Shown one piece after another: positions 17,559-25,057 of a stretch of DNA of 41,744 bases. This DNA is from a virus, in IMG/VR virus record IMGVR_UViG_3300025889_010712, positions 1 through 41,744 of that record, one strand, 5' to 3'. Every line of letters begins with the position of its first letter. The stretch's first letter is position 1. The position numbers and the translations under genes are program-made. The notes under the pieces were generated by a model that worked only from the letters and a program-made list of their open reading frames with translations, ran no database searches and had not been told where the DNA came from.

Positions 17559-18224
17559 ATGGCATATTTAGATAATACCGTAATTACAGTTGATGCTGTT
17601 CTTACAAAGTTAGGGAGAGAACGTCTAAGTCAAGGTGGTGCATTTTTTAATATCACCAAGTGGGCGGTTTCCGATGATGAGATTGATTATAGTTTATATA
17701 ATACTGCACATCCATTAGGGAGTGATTACTATTCAAATATTATTGAAAGTATGCCTGTCCTAGAGGCAATCCCAGATGAGACACAGGCACTAAGATATAA
17801 ACTTTATACCGCGGAAAATTTATCTGCATTGCCATATCTCAACACGATTAATTCAATTGCAACTCTAGCATTAAATAGCTCTAAAACTGAATCCGATCCG
17901 ATACTTCCGAAAACAGAAAATTTTTCAGAGGGTGAAAATTATGTAATTACATTGTTCAATGAGGACGCGGCAACCTTGGAGGGAACTTTCGTAGCTAACG
18001 AATTAACAAGTGTTCAAACCATGATTAGTGACGCCGGAAACACCAGACTTACTGGTCCTAAGAATATTTCTGGAACTTTGGTAAAGACGTTGCAAGGTGG
18101 ACAAAGCTTTGTGATTAAACCCAAAGACGTTCGTAGTAGTATCACAACAAAGATTAGAATTACTGGAGAAAAGACGGGTGTAACTCAGACCCTTTCTTTC
18201 ACAGTTGACCCAAGACAAACTTAA
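17559..18224 (+). CDS. Probable virion structural protein (LTKLGRERLSQGG family)
   Basis: 221 residues. The N terminus, VDAVLTKLGRERLSQGGAFF then ITKWAVSDDEIDYSLYN, is a block I recognise from uncharacterised structural proteins of T4-like marine phages. The C-terminal 90 residues are beta-rich (TSVQTMISDAGNTRLTGPKN, RSSITTKIRITGEKTG) and may form an Ig-like domain. AGGAG at 17546-17550 precedes the ATG at a good distance. It opens a four-gene set (17559-20518) after a gap, perhaps with its own promoter. Its location between baseplate and replication genes supports a tail or baseplate-associated role, not identified further. Confidence 0.8.
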   Translation: MAYLDNTVITVDAVLTKLGRERLSQGGAFFNITKWAVSDDEIDYSLYNTAHPLGSDYYSNIIESMPVLEAIPDETQALRYKLYTAENLSALPYLNTINSIATLALNSSKTESDPILPKTENFSEGENYVITLFNEDAATLEGTFVANELTSVQTMISDAGNTRLTGPKNISGTLVKTLQGGQSFVIKPKDVRSSITTKIRITGEKTGVTQTLSFTVDPRQT

Positions 18225-18243
18225 TAATTAGAGGTAAATAAAT

Positions 18244-19368
18244 ATGGCACATCAAGGAGTATTCCATAATTTTGGTTCGGAAACATTAGACGGAGTTGTT
18301 TCAGAAGACGTAGTAATGCGTGATGTTGAAGTAACTACGGGTCTTTGGTCAGGCGATACCGGATCTCTAACGACTTTTTATACATCAACAACACAATTAG
18401 CTAAAGCTAATTCAAAATATTTTGTGGATGTTTATAAAACTGATCCTGCAAGTGATTCAACCGCAACGGTTCAATATTCACTTGCATACGGTCATGTATC
18501 CGGTGCCGGTTCTCCCACATTAGCTCAAAGTGATACTTCTACTTTAGCTACAAAAGCTGTATATTATCAATTTAAGAATGCACTTCTTGATGACCCAGAG
18601 GACAGTTTATTTGAGTTTGAAAACTCAACTACATCGGAAGATGTCTATGCAATATCAGTTGCTAGGTCAAGATTCAAGAGTGTGGTTGACCCAGGCAATT
18701 GGCAATTAACTCTTTCTGGATCTAATGGTGTATTCACATTTATTGATGATAGTTTACAAACATTGGGAACGCGTAGAAGTTTTGCTAGAAGTGGTAATAC
18801 TTTTACAATTGTTTCTGGGTCCATTTCAGGTGTGAGTGGAAGTACCATTGCTAATCGTACAGCTTCCAATAGTGAAGGATACGGAACCTTCTATCCACAG
18901 AAGGGTATTTTAATTCTTAACCCAAGTGCTATTAGTAATACAGTTGGATTCTCTGCCGCCTCACAAAATACCACAGATAATGCCGCCACTGACTTAGCTG
19001 CCGCCACGGCACCAGAATTACCATATACTGGTAGTTCTGTATATGAACAACACAACTGGATTGGATTACATCGTTCCATAGTTCTTGGTGCAGACTTCCA
19101 AGCTCGTTCCGCAGAAACCATTTCTTCGCAACATTTCTTTATTAGATTAAGAAATAATCACGCTACAACATCAAACAATCCAACATGGATTAATGAAACA
19201 GATAAGAAAGTTCAGATTGAAGAATTTGAATACGATCCAAAAGTATTCATTACTACGGTTGGATTATACAATGAGCAAAATGAACTTTTGGCTGTGGCTA
19301 AGTTAAGCCGTCCATTAGAGAAGTCTTTAACCAAAGAAGCGTTGATTCGTGTAAGATTGGACTTCTAG
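18244..19368 (+). CDS. Probable tail/virion protein, paralogous C terminus with next gene
   Basis: 374 residues beginning MAHQGVFHNFGSETLDGVV. The sequence is beta-rich and low in Cys, with YFVDVYKTDP and DVYAISVARSRFKS segments typical of marine T4-like phage structural proteins. Its last 45 residues (FITTVGLYNEQNELLAVAKL...) are clearly related to the C terminus of the neighbouring protein at 19379, indicating a shared attachment or trimerisation domain. GAGG at 18231-18234 lies a little farther from the ATG than usual. No enzymatic motif is seen. Confidence 0.78.
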   Translation: MAHQGVFHNFGSETLDGVVSEDVVMRDVEVTTGLWSGDTGSLTTFYTSTTQLAKANSKYFVDVYKTDPASDSTATVQYSLAYGHVSGAGSPTLAQSDTSTLATKAVYYQFKNALLDDPEDSLFEFENSTTSEDVYAISVARSRFKSVVDPGNWQLTLSGSNGVFTFIDDSLQTLGTRRSFARSGNTFTIVSGSISGVSGSTIANRTASNSEGYGTFYPQKGILILNPSAISNTVGFSAASQNTTDNAATDLAAATAPELPYTGSSVYEQHNWIGLHRSIVLGADFQARSAETISSQHFFIRLRNNHATTSNNPTWINETDKKVQIEEFEYDPKVFITTVGLYNEQNELLAVAKLSRPLEKSLTKEALIRVRLDF

Positions 19369-19378
19369 GGGGGTGTAA

Positions 19379-20194
19379 ATGCCTGTCTATAAGGACGTTG
19401 GTGAATCGGGACATACCAAAGAACAAATTTTAGTTCATACACCATTTTCTATAGAATGGACCTCTGGGTCTAGTTTGATAGATGGGTTCAATATCAATTT
19501 AGCTATTGACCCATTATCAATCTATTCAACCTATCCTCTTGGACGAGATGATATGGGACCACAAACCAATAGTGGTTCTTATGCATACCCCTTGTTCAAT
19601 TCTGTTAAAAACTGGTTTTTTGAATCTGATATATATGGTTTTTATCCATCTCAATCAATGTTTGTTTGGAATATTGGTTCATTATATTTTGGAGAAGAAA
19701 TAGAACGAGGCAGTTTTAGAATTGATATTGATGGTGATAGTGATTATATTCAAGATGACACCGAAGGTAATTTAAAATTAAATGGGTCGGGTTCTACGAT
19801 TGGTCGAGTATTTTATGAAAATGGATTAGCGTGTGTTCAACGAGATAGTGGAACCGCTTCGAATTTTATATCTGGTTCCGGCATCGGCATAATAAATGGT
19901 GGTGTGGTCACAACAACTTTTAACTCCACTGTAACTATTTATGAACATACTATAGTTTGTAACATAAATCCAAGTGATTATAATTATACATTAAATCCAA
20001 CGGCGTTTCAAACTATTTCCGGTTCCAACCAAACATATAACAACTATGTGTCTAGTGGTTCTGCCAATCCTTATATAACTTCTATTGGATTGTATAATGA
20101 CCAAAATGAGTTACTTGCAACTGCCAAACTATCTGGCCCATTGACCAGAACAAAATATACTGACCAAACTTTTATAATTAAGTTTGACGAATAG
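19379..20194 (+). CDS. Probable tail/virion protein, paralogue of preceding C terminus
   Basis: 271 residues. The N-terminal half has HTKEQILVHTPFSIEWTSGS and aromatic-rich beta segments; Gly/Ser-rich stretches follow. The final 43 residues (YITSIGLYNDQNELLATAKL...) match the C terminus of the protein encoded at 18244, so the two probably share a binding or oligomerisation function. A G-rich AGGGGGGTG precedes the ATG. The protein is likely part of the virion by context. I do not know its T4 counterpart. Confidence 0.77.
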   Translation: MPVYKDVGESGHTKEQILVHTPFSIEWTSGSSLIDGFNINLAIDPLSIYSTYPLGRDDMGPQTNSGSYAYPLFNSVKNWFFESDIYGFYPSQSMFVWNIGSLYFGEEIERGSFRIDIDGDSDYIQDDTEGNLKLNGSGSTIGRVFYENGLACVQRDSGTASNFISGSGIGIINGGVVTTTFNSTVTIYEHTIVCNINPSDYNYTLNPTAFQTISGSNQTYNNYVSSGSANPYITSIGLYNDQNELLATAKLSGPLTRTKYTDQTFIIKFDE

Positions 20195-20206
20195 TGGAGA
20201 AACATA

Positions 20207-20518
20207 ATGTCTGATTTAGAAAAGTTGTATAATGAATCAAACGCCGATAATGTTGTTAAGGCCAGATTACAAAGTGAAGGGTCGGATTCGGTAGCCGTCA
20301 ATCATTTTGATACCACCAATTCATATTCACATGGGTTCATTCCTCGTTTGCTAGATAAAAATCCAGGCGAAAGAACAGAATTCAACAGTGGTGTAATGGA
20401 CCAACAATATGTGGTGGAACTTGGTAAAGTTGATTCTAGATATACCGAATACAATAGAGAAAATAAGTATACTGAAAAGAATCCAAATCTTCCAGGCGTA
20501 ATCAACAAATCAAGATAA
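20207..20518 (+). CDS. Small hypothetical protein closing the structural block
   Basis: 103 residues, hydrophilic, without membrane segment or recognised domain. GGAG at 20196-20199 precedes the ATG. It contains FIPRLLDKNPGERTEFN and a C-terminal basic NKSR end. It is the last gene of the structural block; the following gene belongs to DNA metabolism. A small virion or connector component is possible by position. Confidence 0.75.
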   Translation: MSDLEKLYNESNADNVVKARLQSEGSDSVAVNHFDTTNSYSHGFIPRLLDKNPGERTEFNSGVMDQQYVVELGKVDSRYTEYNRENKYTEKNPNLPGVINKSR

Positions 20519-20534
20519 AAATAAGTGAGGTTAT

Positions 20535-20882
20535 ATGAGGCCAAGTAGCGCGAAAGCCAAAGGTCGTAGGTTACAAAACCAAATACGCGAACTAATATTA
20601 GAAAATTTTCCACAATTACATCCAGACGATGTAAAGACTGCAATTATGGGCGAGTCGGGAGAGGACATTAAACTTTCTCCGGCCGCCCGTAATTTGTTTC
20701 CATATTCAGTTGAAGCTAAAAATGTAGAAAAGCTCAACATTTGGACAGCATTAGACCAAGCAAATGAGAATACTAAAGAAAACACACATCCTATCTTGTT
20801 TTTCAAAAGAAATCATTCCAAATTGTATGTAGCTTTTGAAGCGGAACATTTGTTTGAATTACTTGACAAGTGTGGAAAATAA
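20535..20882 (+). CDS. PD-(D/E)xK nuclease-like protein
   Basis: 115 residues. A basic N-terminal helix (KAKGRRLQNQIRELILENFP, with E19) is followed by MGESGEDIKLSPAARNLFP and YSVEAKNVEKLNIWTALDQA. D44 and E60-x-K62 fit the PD-(D/E)xK nuclease core, as in small Holliday-junction-resolvase-like or restriction-like phage nucleases. GEDI...SVEAKN is a pattern I recognise from T4-like and other phages. A role in recombination intermediate cleavage is inferred, and supported by the adjacent primase and gp47/46 genes. GTGAGG precedes the ATG. The exact substrate is unknown. Confidence 0.75.
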   Translation: MRPSSAKAKGRRLQNQIRELILENFPQLHPDDVKTAIMGESGEDIKLSPAARNLFPYSVEAKNVEKLNIWTALDQANENTKENTHPILFFKRNHSKLYVAFEAEHLFELLDKCGK

Positions 20883-20897
20883 TATTATATTCCATTC

Positions 20898-21818
20898 ATG
20901 GATAATATACTTTTTTCTTTAGAAGACATACTTGGAACATCTAAGAAGACCTCCAGTGACGAACGTCTGTTCCATTGTCCTTTTTGCTATCACCACAAAC
21001 CCAAACTTTCAGTTAACTTTGGCAAACGTTCTGGTTACTGGAAATGTTGGGTGTGTGATGAAAGTGGAAAGAAAATATCCTCATTGCTTTACAAGTTGGG
21101 ATATTCCAAAAAGGAAATTAAATCCATTCTTGGTGACTATGAGACATCGTATAAACCTGAAGAAAATCCAGAGGAATACACCGTCAAGATTACCCTGCCA
21201 AGGGAGTATAAACCCCTCTGGCGTGTCACAGAAAAGACATACGAGTATATGAACGCTGTTTGGTTCTTGAAGTCCAGAGGGGTCACTATGGAGGACATTT
21301 ACCGATACCAGATTGGGTATTGTGATGACGGTCAATATAAAAATCGTATTATTATTCCGTCGTTTGACCGACATATGCAAGTTAATTATTTTGTGTCTAG
21401 AACTTATTACGACGGGGGTATGAAATATAAGAATCCACCCGCGTCTAGAAACAATATTATCTTTGAAAACTTAATCAATTGGAAAATGCCAATTGTTTTG
21501 GTTGAAGGAATGTTTGACGCAATCGCGGTTCGTAGAAATTGTATTCCGTTGTTGGGTAAAATACTGTCTGACCGACTAAAACAAACTCTAATTGAAAAGA
21601 AACCACCAATGGTTTATGTGATGTTAGATAACGATGCACAAAAAGAAGCATTACAGATTGAAAATTACTTGAAATCTGTTAATGTAAATGTTAAATTGGT
21701 AGTTCCAACTGAAAAAGACGCAGGAGAGATGGGGTTTGAACAATCTTGGGTCAATATTAATAACGCTATTAATAGTAATTTCACAGATATGGTTGGAACG
21801 AAACTACAAATGGTATAG
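20898..21818 (+). CDS. gp61: DnaG-type DNA primase (gp61-like)
   Basis: 306 residues. An N-terminal zinc-binding domain has CPFC (C27, C30), HH at 32-33 and CWVC (C50, C53). A Toprim domain follows: VLVEGMFDAIAV (E203), YVMLDNDAQ with D244 and D246, and a further acidic EKDAGEMG near 272-279. This arrangement is that of DnaG-family primases such as T4 gp61, which make RNA primers for lagging-strand synthesis in complex with the replicative helicase. The protein is slightly shorter than T4 gp61 (342). No strong ribosome-binding site is visible. The gp47/46 gene starts four bases after its stop. Confidence 0.9.
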   Translation: MDNILFSLEDILGTSKKTSSDERLFHCPFCYHHKPKLSVNFGKRSGYWKCWVCDESGKKISSLLYKLGYSKKEIKSILGDYETSYKPEENPEEYTVKITLPREYKPLWRVTEKTYEYMNAVWFLKSRGVTMEDIYRYQIGYCDDGQYKNRIIIPSFDRHMQVNYFVSRTYYDGGMKYKNPPASRNNIIFENLINWKMPIVLVEGMFDAIAVRRNCIPLLGKILSDRLKQTLIEKKPPMVYVMLDNDAQKEALQIENYLKSVNVNVKLVVPTEKDAGEMGFEQSWVNINNAINSNFTDMVGTKLQMV

Positions 21819-21821
21819 TCT

Positions 21822-24800
21822 ATGCAAAAATTGCCTGTAAATTTTGATAAATTAGAAAAGGTTGTTCATTTAGCAGATATTCATATTCGTTTGTTTCAAC
21901 GGCACGGAGAATATCGGTCTGCCTTTGATAACTTATATACACAATTAAAGAAACTTGATTTGACCAATGGTGCAATCGTTGTTGCGGGTGATATTCTACA
22001 CGCCAAGTTAGATATGTCACCAGAAATGATTGACCTTGCTTCAGATTTTCTCAAAAAGTTAGCACAAATCGCTCCAACTATCGTCATTGATGGTAACCAC
22101 GACTTAAATTTGTCTAATCCTCATAGAATGAATAGTCTTTACCCCATCGTAAAGAACATTGACCACCCAAATCTGTTCTATCTAACAGAAAGTGGTGTCT
22201 ATGAGATGGCAGATACACAATTTGCTTTGTTTTCCATCATTGGTGACCCAGAAGATTGGCCTGATGTGTCAACTATGACAGGAAAGACCAACATTGGTCT
22301 TTATCACGGACCAGTTTATGGTGCAAAGACCGATACAAACTATACAATCAGCTCTAGACACGTTGAGGTAAGTCGTTTTGATGGATTGGATATTGTAATG
22401 TTGGGTGATATTCATAAACACCAAATATTGCAAGAGTCAAACACAAATCTAAACAAACCCGTTGTTGTTTATGCTAGTTCTCTTATCCAACAAAACCACG
22501 GTGAAACATTGGATGGTCACGGTTATGTTATGTGGGATATCGCAAACAAACAGTTTAAATTTGTTGAAGTCAAGAATGATACTGGTTATGTCACATTTGA
22601 TATTGACCCACAAGACCTAAATAAGTTCTCTGTTCCCGATGATTTGCCAAAAAATCTTCGTCTTAGAATATTTTCATCTGTTGAGAACACAAAATTAAAG
22701 AAAATTATATCTGTAATCAAGAAAAAATACAACATTATTGATGTTTCGGTCAGTCCAAGTAGAAATACACAACAGATAGGTCAAACTAATACAAATAATT
22801 TTGAAATCGGTGACCTAACTGATGTAAATCTTCAAAATACTTTAATAGCAGATTGGATTGAAGCAAATTATCCAATCGTTTCAGAAGAATTGATTGAACA
22901 ATGTTGTGCAATTAATAAAAAGATGAATGGTTTGATTAATCATTCTGACCAATCTAGAAATATTCACTGGAAACCATTAACATTTAGTTTTTCCAATTTA
23001 TTTTCTTACGGAGAAGATAATTTCATAGACTTTACTACTTTAAACGGAACCAACGGAATATTTGCTCCAAACGCAAGTGGTAAGAGTTCGTCTATGGAAG
23101 CACTCATTTATGCACTTTTTGACAAGACACCACGAGCATATCGGGGTGACCACATAATGAATATTCGCAAGAAGTCATTTGAATGTGAGTTAAAGTTTGA
23201 AGTTAATGGAACAACATATATTATTAACCGAAAGGGCAAGAAAAATAACAAGGGCACGGTGAGAGTTGATGTAAAATTCTGGAAAGAGAACGATGATGGA
23301 ACTGAAACTATCTTAAACGGTGAAGATAGATTCTCAACAAACGCAAATATTCGTGCAATTGTTGGAACTTACGAAGATTTCATCTTAACGACACTATCCG
23401 GTCAAACAGGCAATTCATTGTTTATTGATAAGTCAAACAGTGAAAGAAAAATTCTATTAAATCAATTCATGGGGTTGATTATTTTTGAATTGCTTGAGAA
23501 AGTTGCCAATGAGGAAAGTAAACAACTACAAGGAATATTAAAAAAATTCAATCGGGAGGATTTTACAGACCAATTGGTATCATTACAAAATGATATTGAA
23601 ACCCTAAATTTTCAGTTATTAGAAACACAGACCGAAATTGATAAACACGGTTGGGATGCTGACCAACATTCTGTCAAAATTGAACAACTTACTATGCAGA
23701 AACTGCCTGTGCCAAGTAATGTTCCCAGTAAGGATGTATTAATTAATAATCAAACTTCATTAGTTAAGAAAATTAATGCAATAACATCTAATTTAACTAT
23801 TCTTGAACAAGAAGAAACTGAAGTTCGTGCTCAATTTGCTTCTATAAAAGGTAAGTTGGATAGGGTCAATTTGACAGAACTAGAAACAAATTATAAAAAA
23901 TATCAAGAGTTAGAAAGAAGTTTGTCAAAACTTGAACAAACTTATACATTAGCATCAACAAACATAGATAGTAAACATCAAACAATTGAACAAATATCCA
24001 AGTTCAAACACAACCCAGAATGTGAAGTGTGTGTAATCAACAACAGGTCCAAGTTAGAACAGATTGCAGAACTTACGGGTTATATTGATGAGTTAAATGA
24101 GAAATCTTCTGAACTTGCGGAACAGATAGCTCTAACAAAAATTGAGTTGAATGACTTAAAGGTTGACCACGACAAGTTTATTTCTGCTAAAAATCTAACC
24201 GATGTTTATCAAAAGTTAAATTTAGATTTACATTCTGTCAAAAACAACATAGATAAGTCCAAGAATCAATTGGACACAATGAATGCAGAACTAAAAGTAA
24301 TTGAAAATCAATTTCAAGATTTGGATAAATACGCTAGTGCGTTGATTACTAATAAAAAAATTGATGAGGATATATTGGTCTATAAACAAGAATTACAAAA
24401 AATAAAGACAGAACTTAATAAATTAAATGAAACCAAGATGGACCTACATTCTTCCCAGAAAGTAAAAGAATCAAGTCGGTCAAACATCATGACACAATTG
24501 AAAGAAATTATAAAAATTGAAAAAGAGTTTGAGGCCTACCGATATTATATGGATGCTGTCGGGAAGGATGGAATTCCCTATCAACTTATCTCCAAAACTA
24601 TTCCAGTAATTGAAAGTGAGATTAATGTTATTCTTTCACAGATTGTACCATTCTCTATCGCCCTTGATGTTGATGGTAAGAACTTTGGTGGTCGTATTGT
24701 GTATGACCACGAACGGTCTTGGCCTCTTGAAAATAGTTCTGGAATGGAACGATTTATTAGTAGTCTAGCAATCCGTGTTGCACTTTTGAAGGCTTCAAAC

Positions 24801-25013
24801 CTACCGAAGTCAAATTTCCTTATCATTGATGAGGGTATGGGTAGTCTTGATAGTGAATACCTCCACGGTATGCAATTAATGTTTGACTTGTTAAAAGCTC
24901 AATTTGATTATGTCATCGTGATTAGTCACTTGGATAATATCCGTGATATGGTTGATAACATTGTGGAAATTAAAAAGGTCAACGGTTACAGTCATATAAA
25001 TACAATGAATTAA
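21822..25013 (+). CDS. gp47/gp46: Fused gp47-gp46 (Mre11-Rad50/SbcDC-like) recombination nuclease
   Basis: 1063 residues in one frame. The N-terminal part (about 1-370) is a calcineurin-like phosphoesterase: LADIHIR (D19, H21), VAGDILH (D57), DGNHDL (N92, H93), LYHGPVYG and LGDIHKHQ, as in T4 gp47 and Mre11. The C-terminal part (about 385-1063) is an SMC-like ATPase as in gp46/Rad50: Walker A FAPNASGKSS (K421), long coiled coils with a CEVC zinc hook (C734, C737), an SSGMERFISSLA signature near 972, and Walker B FLIIDEGMG (D1003, E1004). In T4 these are two proteins (339 and 560 residues) that resect double-strand ends for recombination-dependent replication. I see no internal stop, so the fusion appears genuine. 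Its end contains a TATAAATA box for the fibre operon. Confidence 0.94.
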   Translation: MQKLPVNFDKLEKVVHLADIHIRLFQRHGEYRSAFDNLYTQLKKLDLTNGAIVVAGDILHAKLDMSPEMIDLASDFLKKLAQIAPTIVIDGNHDLNLSNPHRMNSLYPIVKNIDHPNLFYLTESGVYEMADTQFALFSIIGDPEDWPDVSTMTGKTNIGLYHGPVYGAKTDTNYTISSRHVEVSRFDGLDIVMLGDIHKHQILQESNTNLNKPVVVYASSLIQQNHGETLDGHGYVMWDIANKQFKFVEVKNDTGYVTFDIDPQDLNKFSVPDDLPKNLRLRIFSSVENTKLKKIISVIKKKYNIIDVSVSPSRNTQQIGQTNTNNFEIGDLTDVNLQNTLIADWIEANYPIVSEELIEQCCAINKKMNGLINHSDQSRNIHWKPLTFSFSNLFSYGEDNFIDFTTLNGTNGIFAPNASGKSSSMEALIYALFDKTPRAYRGDHIMNIRKKSFECELKFEVNGTTYIINRKGKKNNKGTVRVDVKFWKENDDGTETILNGEDRFSTNANIRAIVGTYEDFILTTLSGQTGNSLFIDKSNSERKILLNQFMGLIIFELLEKVANEESKQLQGILKKFNREDFTDQLVSLQNDIETLNFQLLETQTEIDKHGWDADQHSVKIEQLTMQKLPVPSNVPSKDVLINNQTSLVKKINAITSNLTILEQEETEVRAQFASIKGKLDRVNLTELETNYKKYQELERSLSKLEQTYTLASTNIDSKHQTIEQISKFKHNPECEVCVINNRSKLEQIAELTGYIDELNEKSSELAEQIALTKIELNDLKVDHDKFISAKNLTDVYQKLNLDLHSVKNNIDKSKNQLDTMNAELKVIENQFQDLDKYASALITNKKIDEDILVYKQELQKIKTELNKLNETKMDLHSSQKVKESSRSNIMTQLKEIIKIEKEFEAYRYYMDAVGKDGIPYQLISKTIPVIESEINVILSQIVPFSIALDVDGKNFGGRIVYDHERSWPLENSSGMERFISSLAIRVALLKASNLPKSNFLIIDEGMGSLDSEYLHGMQLMFDLLKAQFDYVIVISHLDNIRDMVDNIVEIKKVNGYSHINTMN
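24995..25002 (+). promoter_or_regulatory. T4-type late promoter box TATAAATA (fibre locus)
   Basis: A perfect TATAAATA at 24995-25002 lies in the last codons of the gp47/46 gene, 55 bases before ATG 25058. Initiation about six bases downstream would give a leader of about 50 bases for the first fibre gene. It marks the switch from DNA-metabolism genes, expected to be expressed earlier, to late structural genes. It is the second of the two perfect plus-strand copies noticed. Confidence 0.6.
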
Positions 25014-25015
25014 AG

Positions 25016-25028
25016 ATACTTATAGTAG
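25016..25028 (+). promoter_or_regulatory. Motif ATACTTATAGTAG in intergenic gap
   Basis: This motif matches ATACTTATATTAG (17525-17537) at 12 of 13 positions; both lie in the two longest gaps of the window, 20-30 bases before a structural gene start. It sits just beyond the TATAAATA box, near the predicted transcript start. It might be a promoter element, an RNA-processing site or chance. Confidence 0.25.
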
Positions 25029-25057
25029 TAATCTGATTCAGACAAATTAGGGTATTT

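Noticed and set aside
25032-25042. TCTGATTCAGA dyad as a terminator or operator
   Set aside because: The stem is five bases with a one-base loop and no T-run follows; too weak to call.
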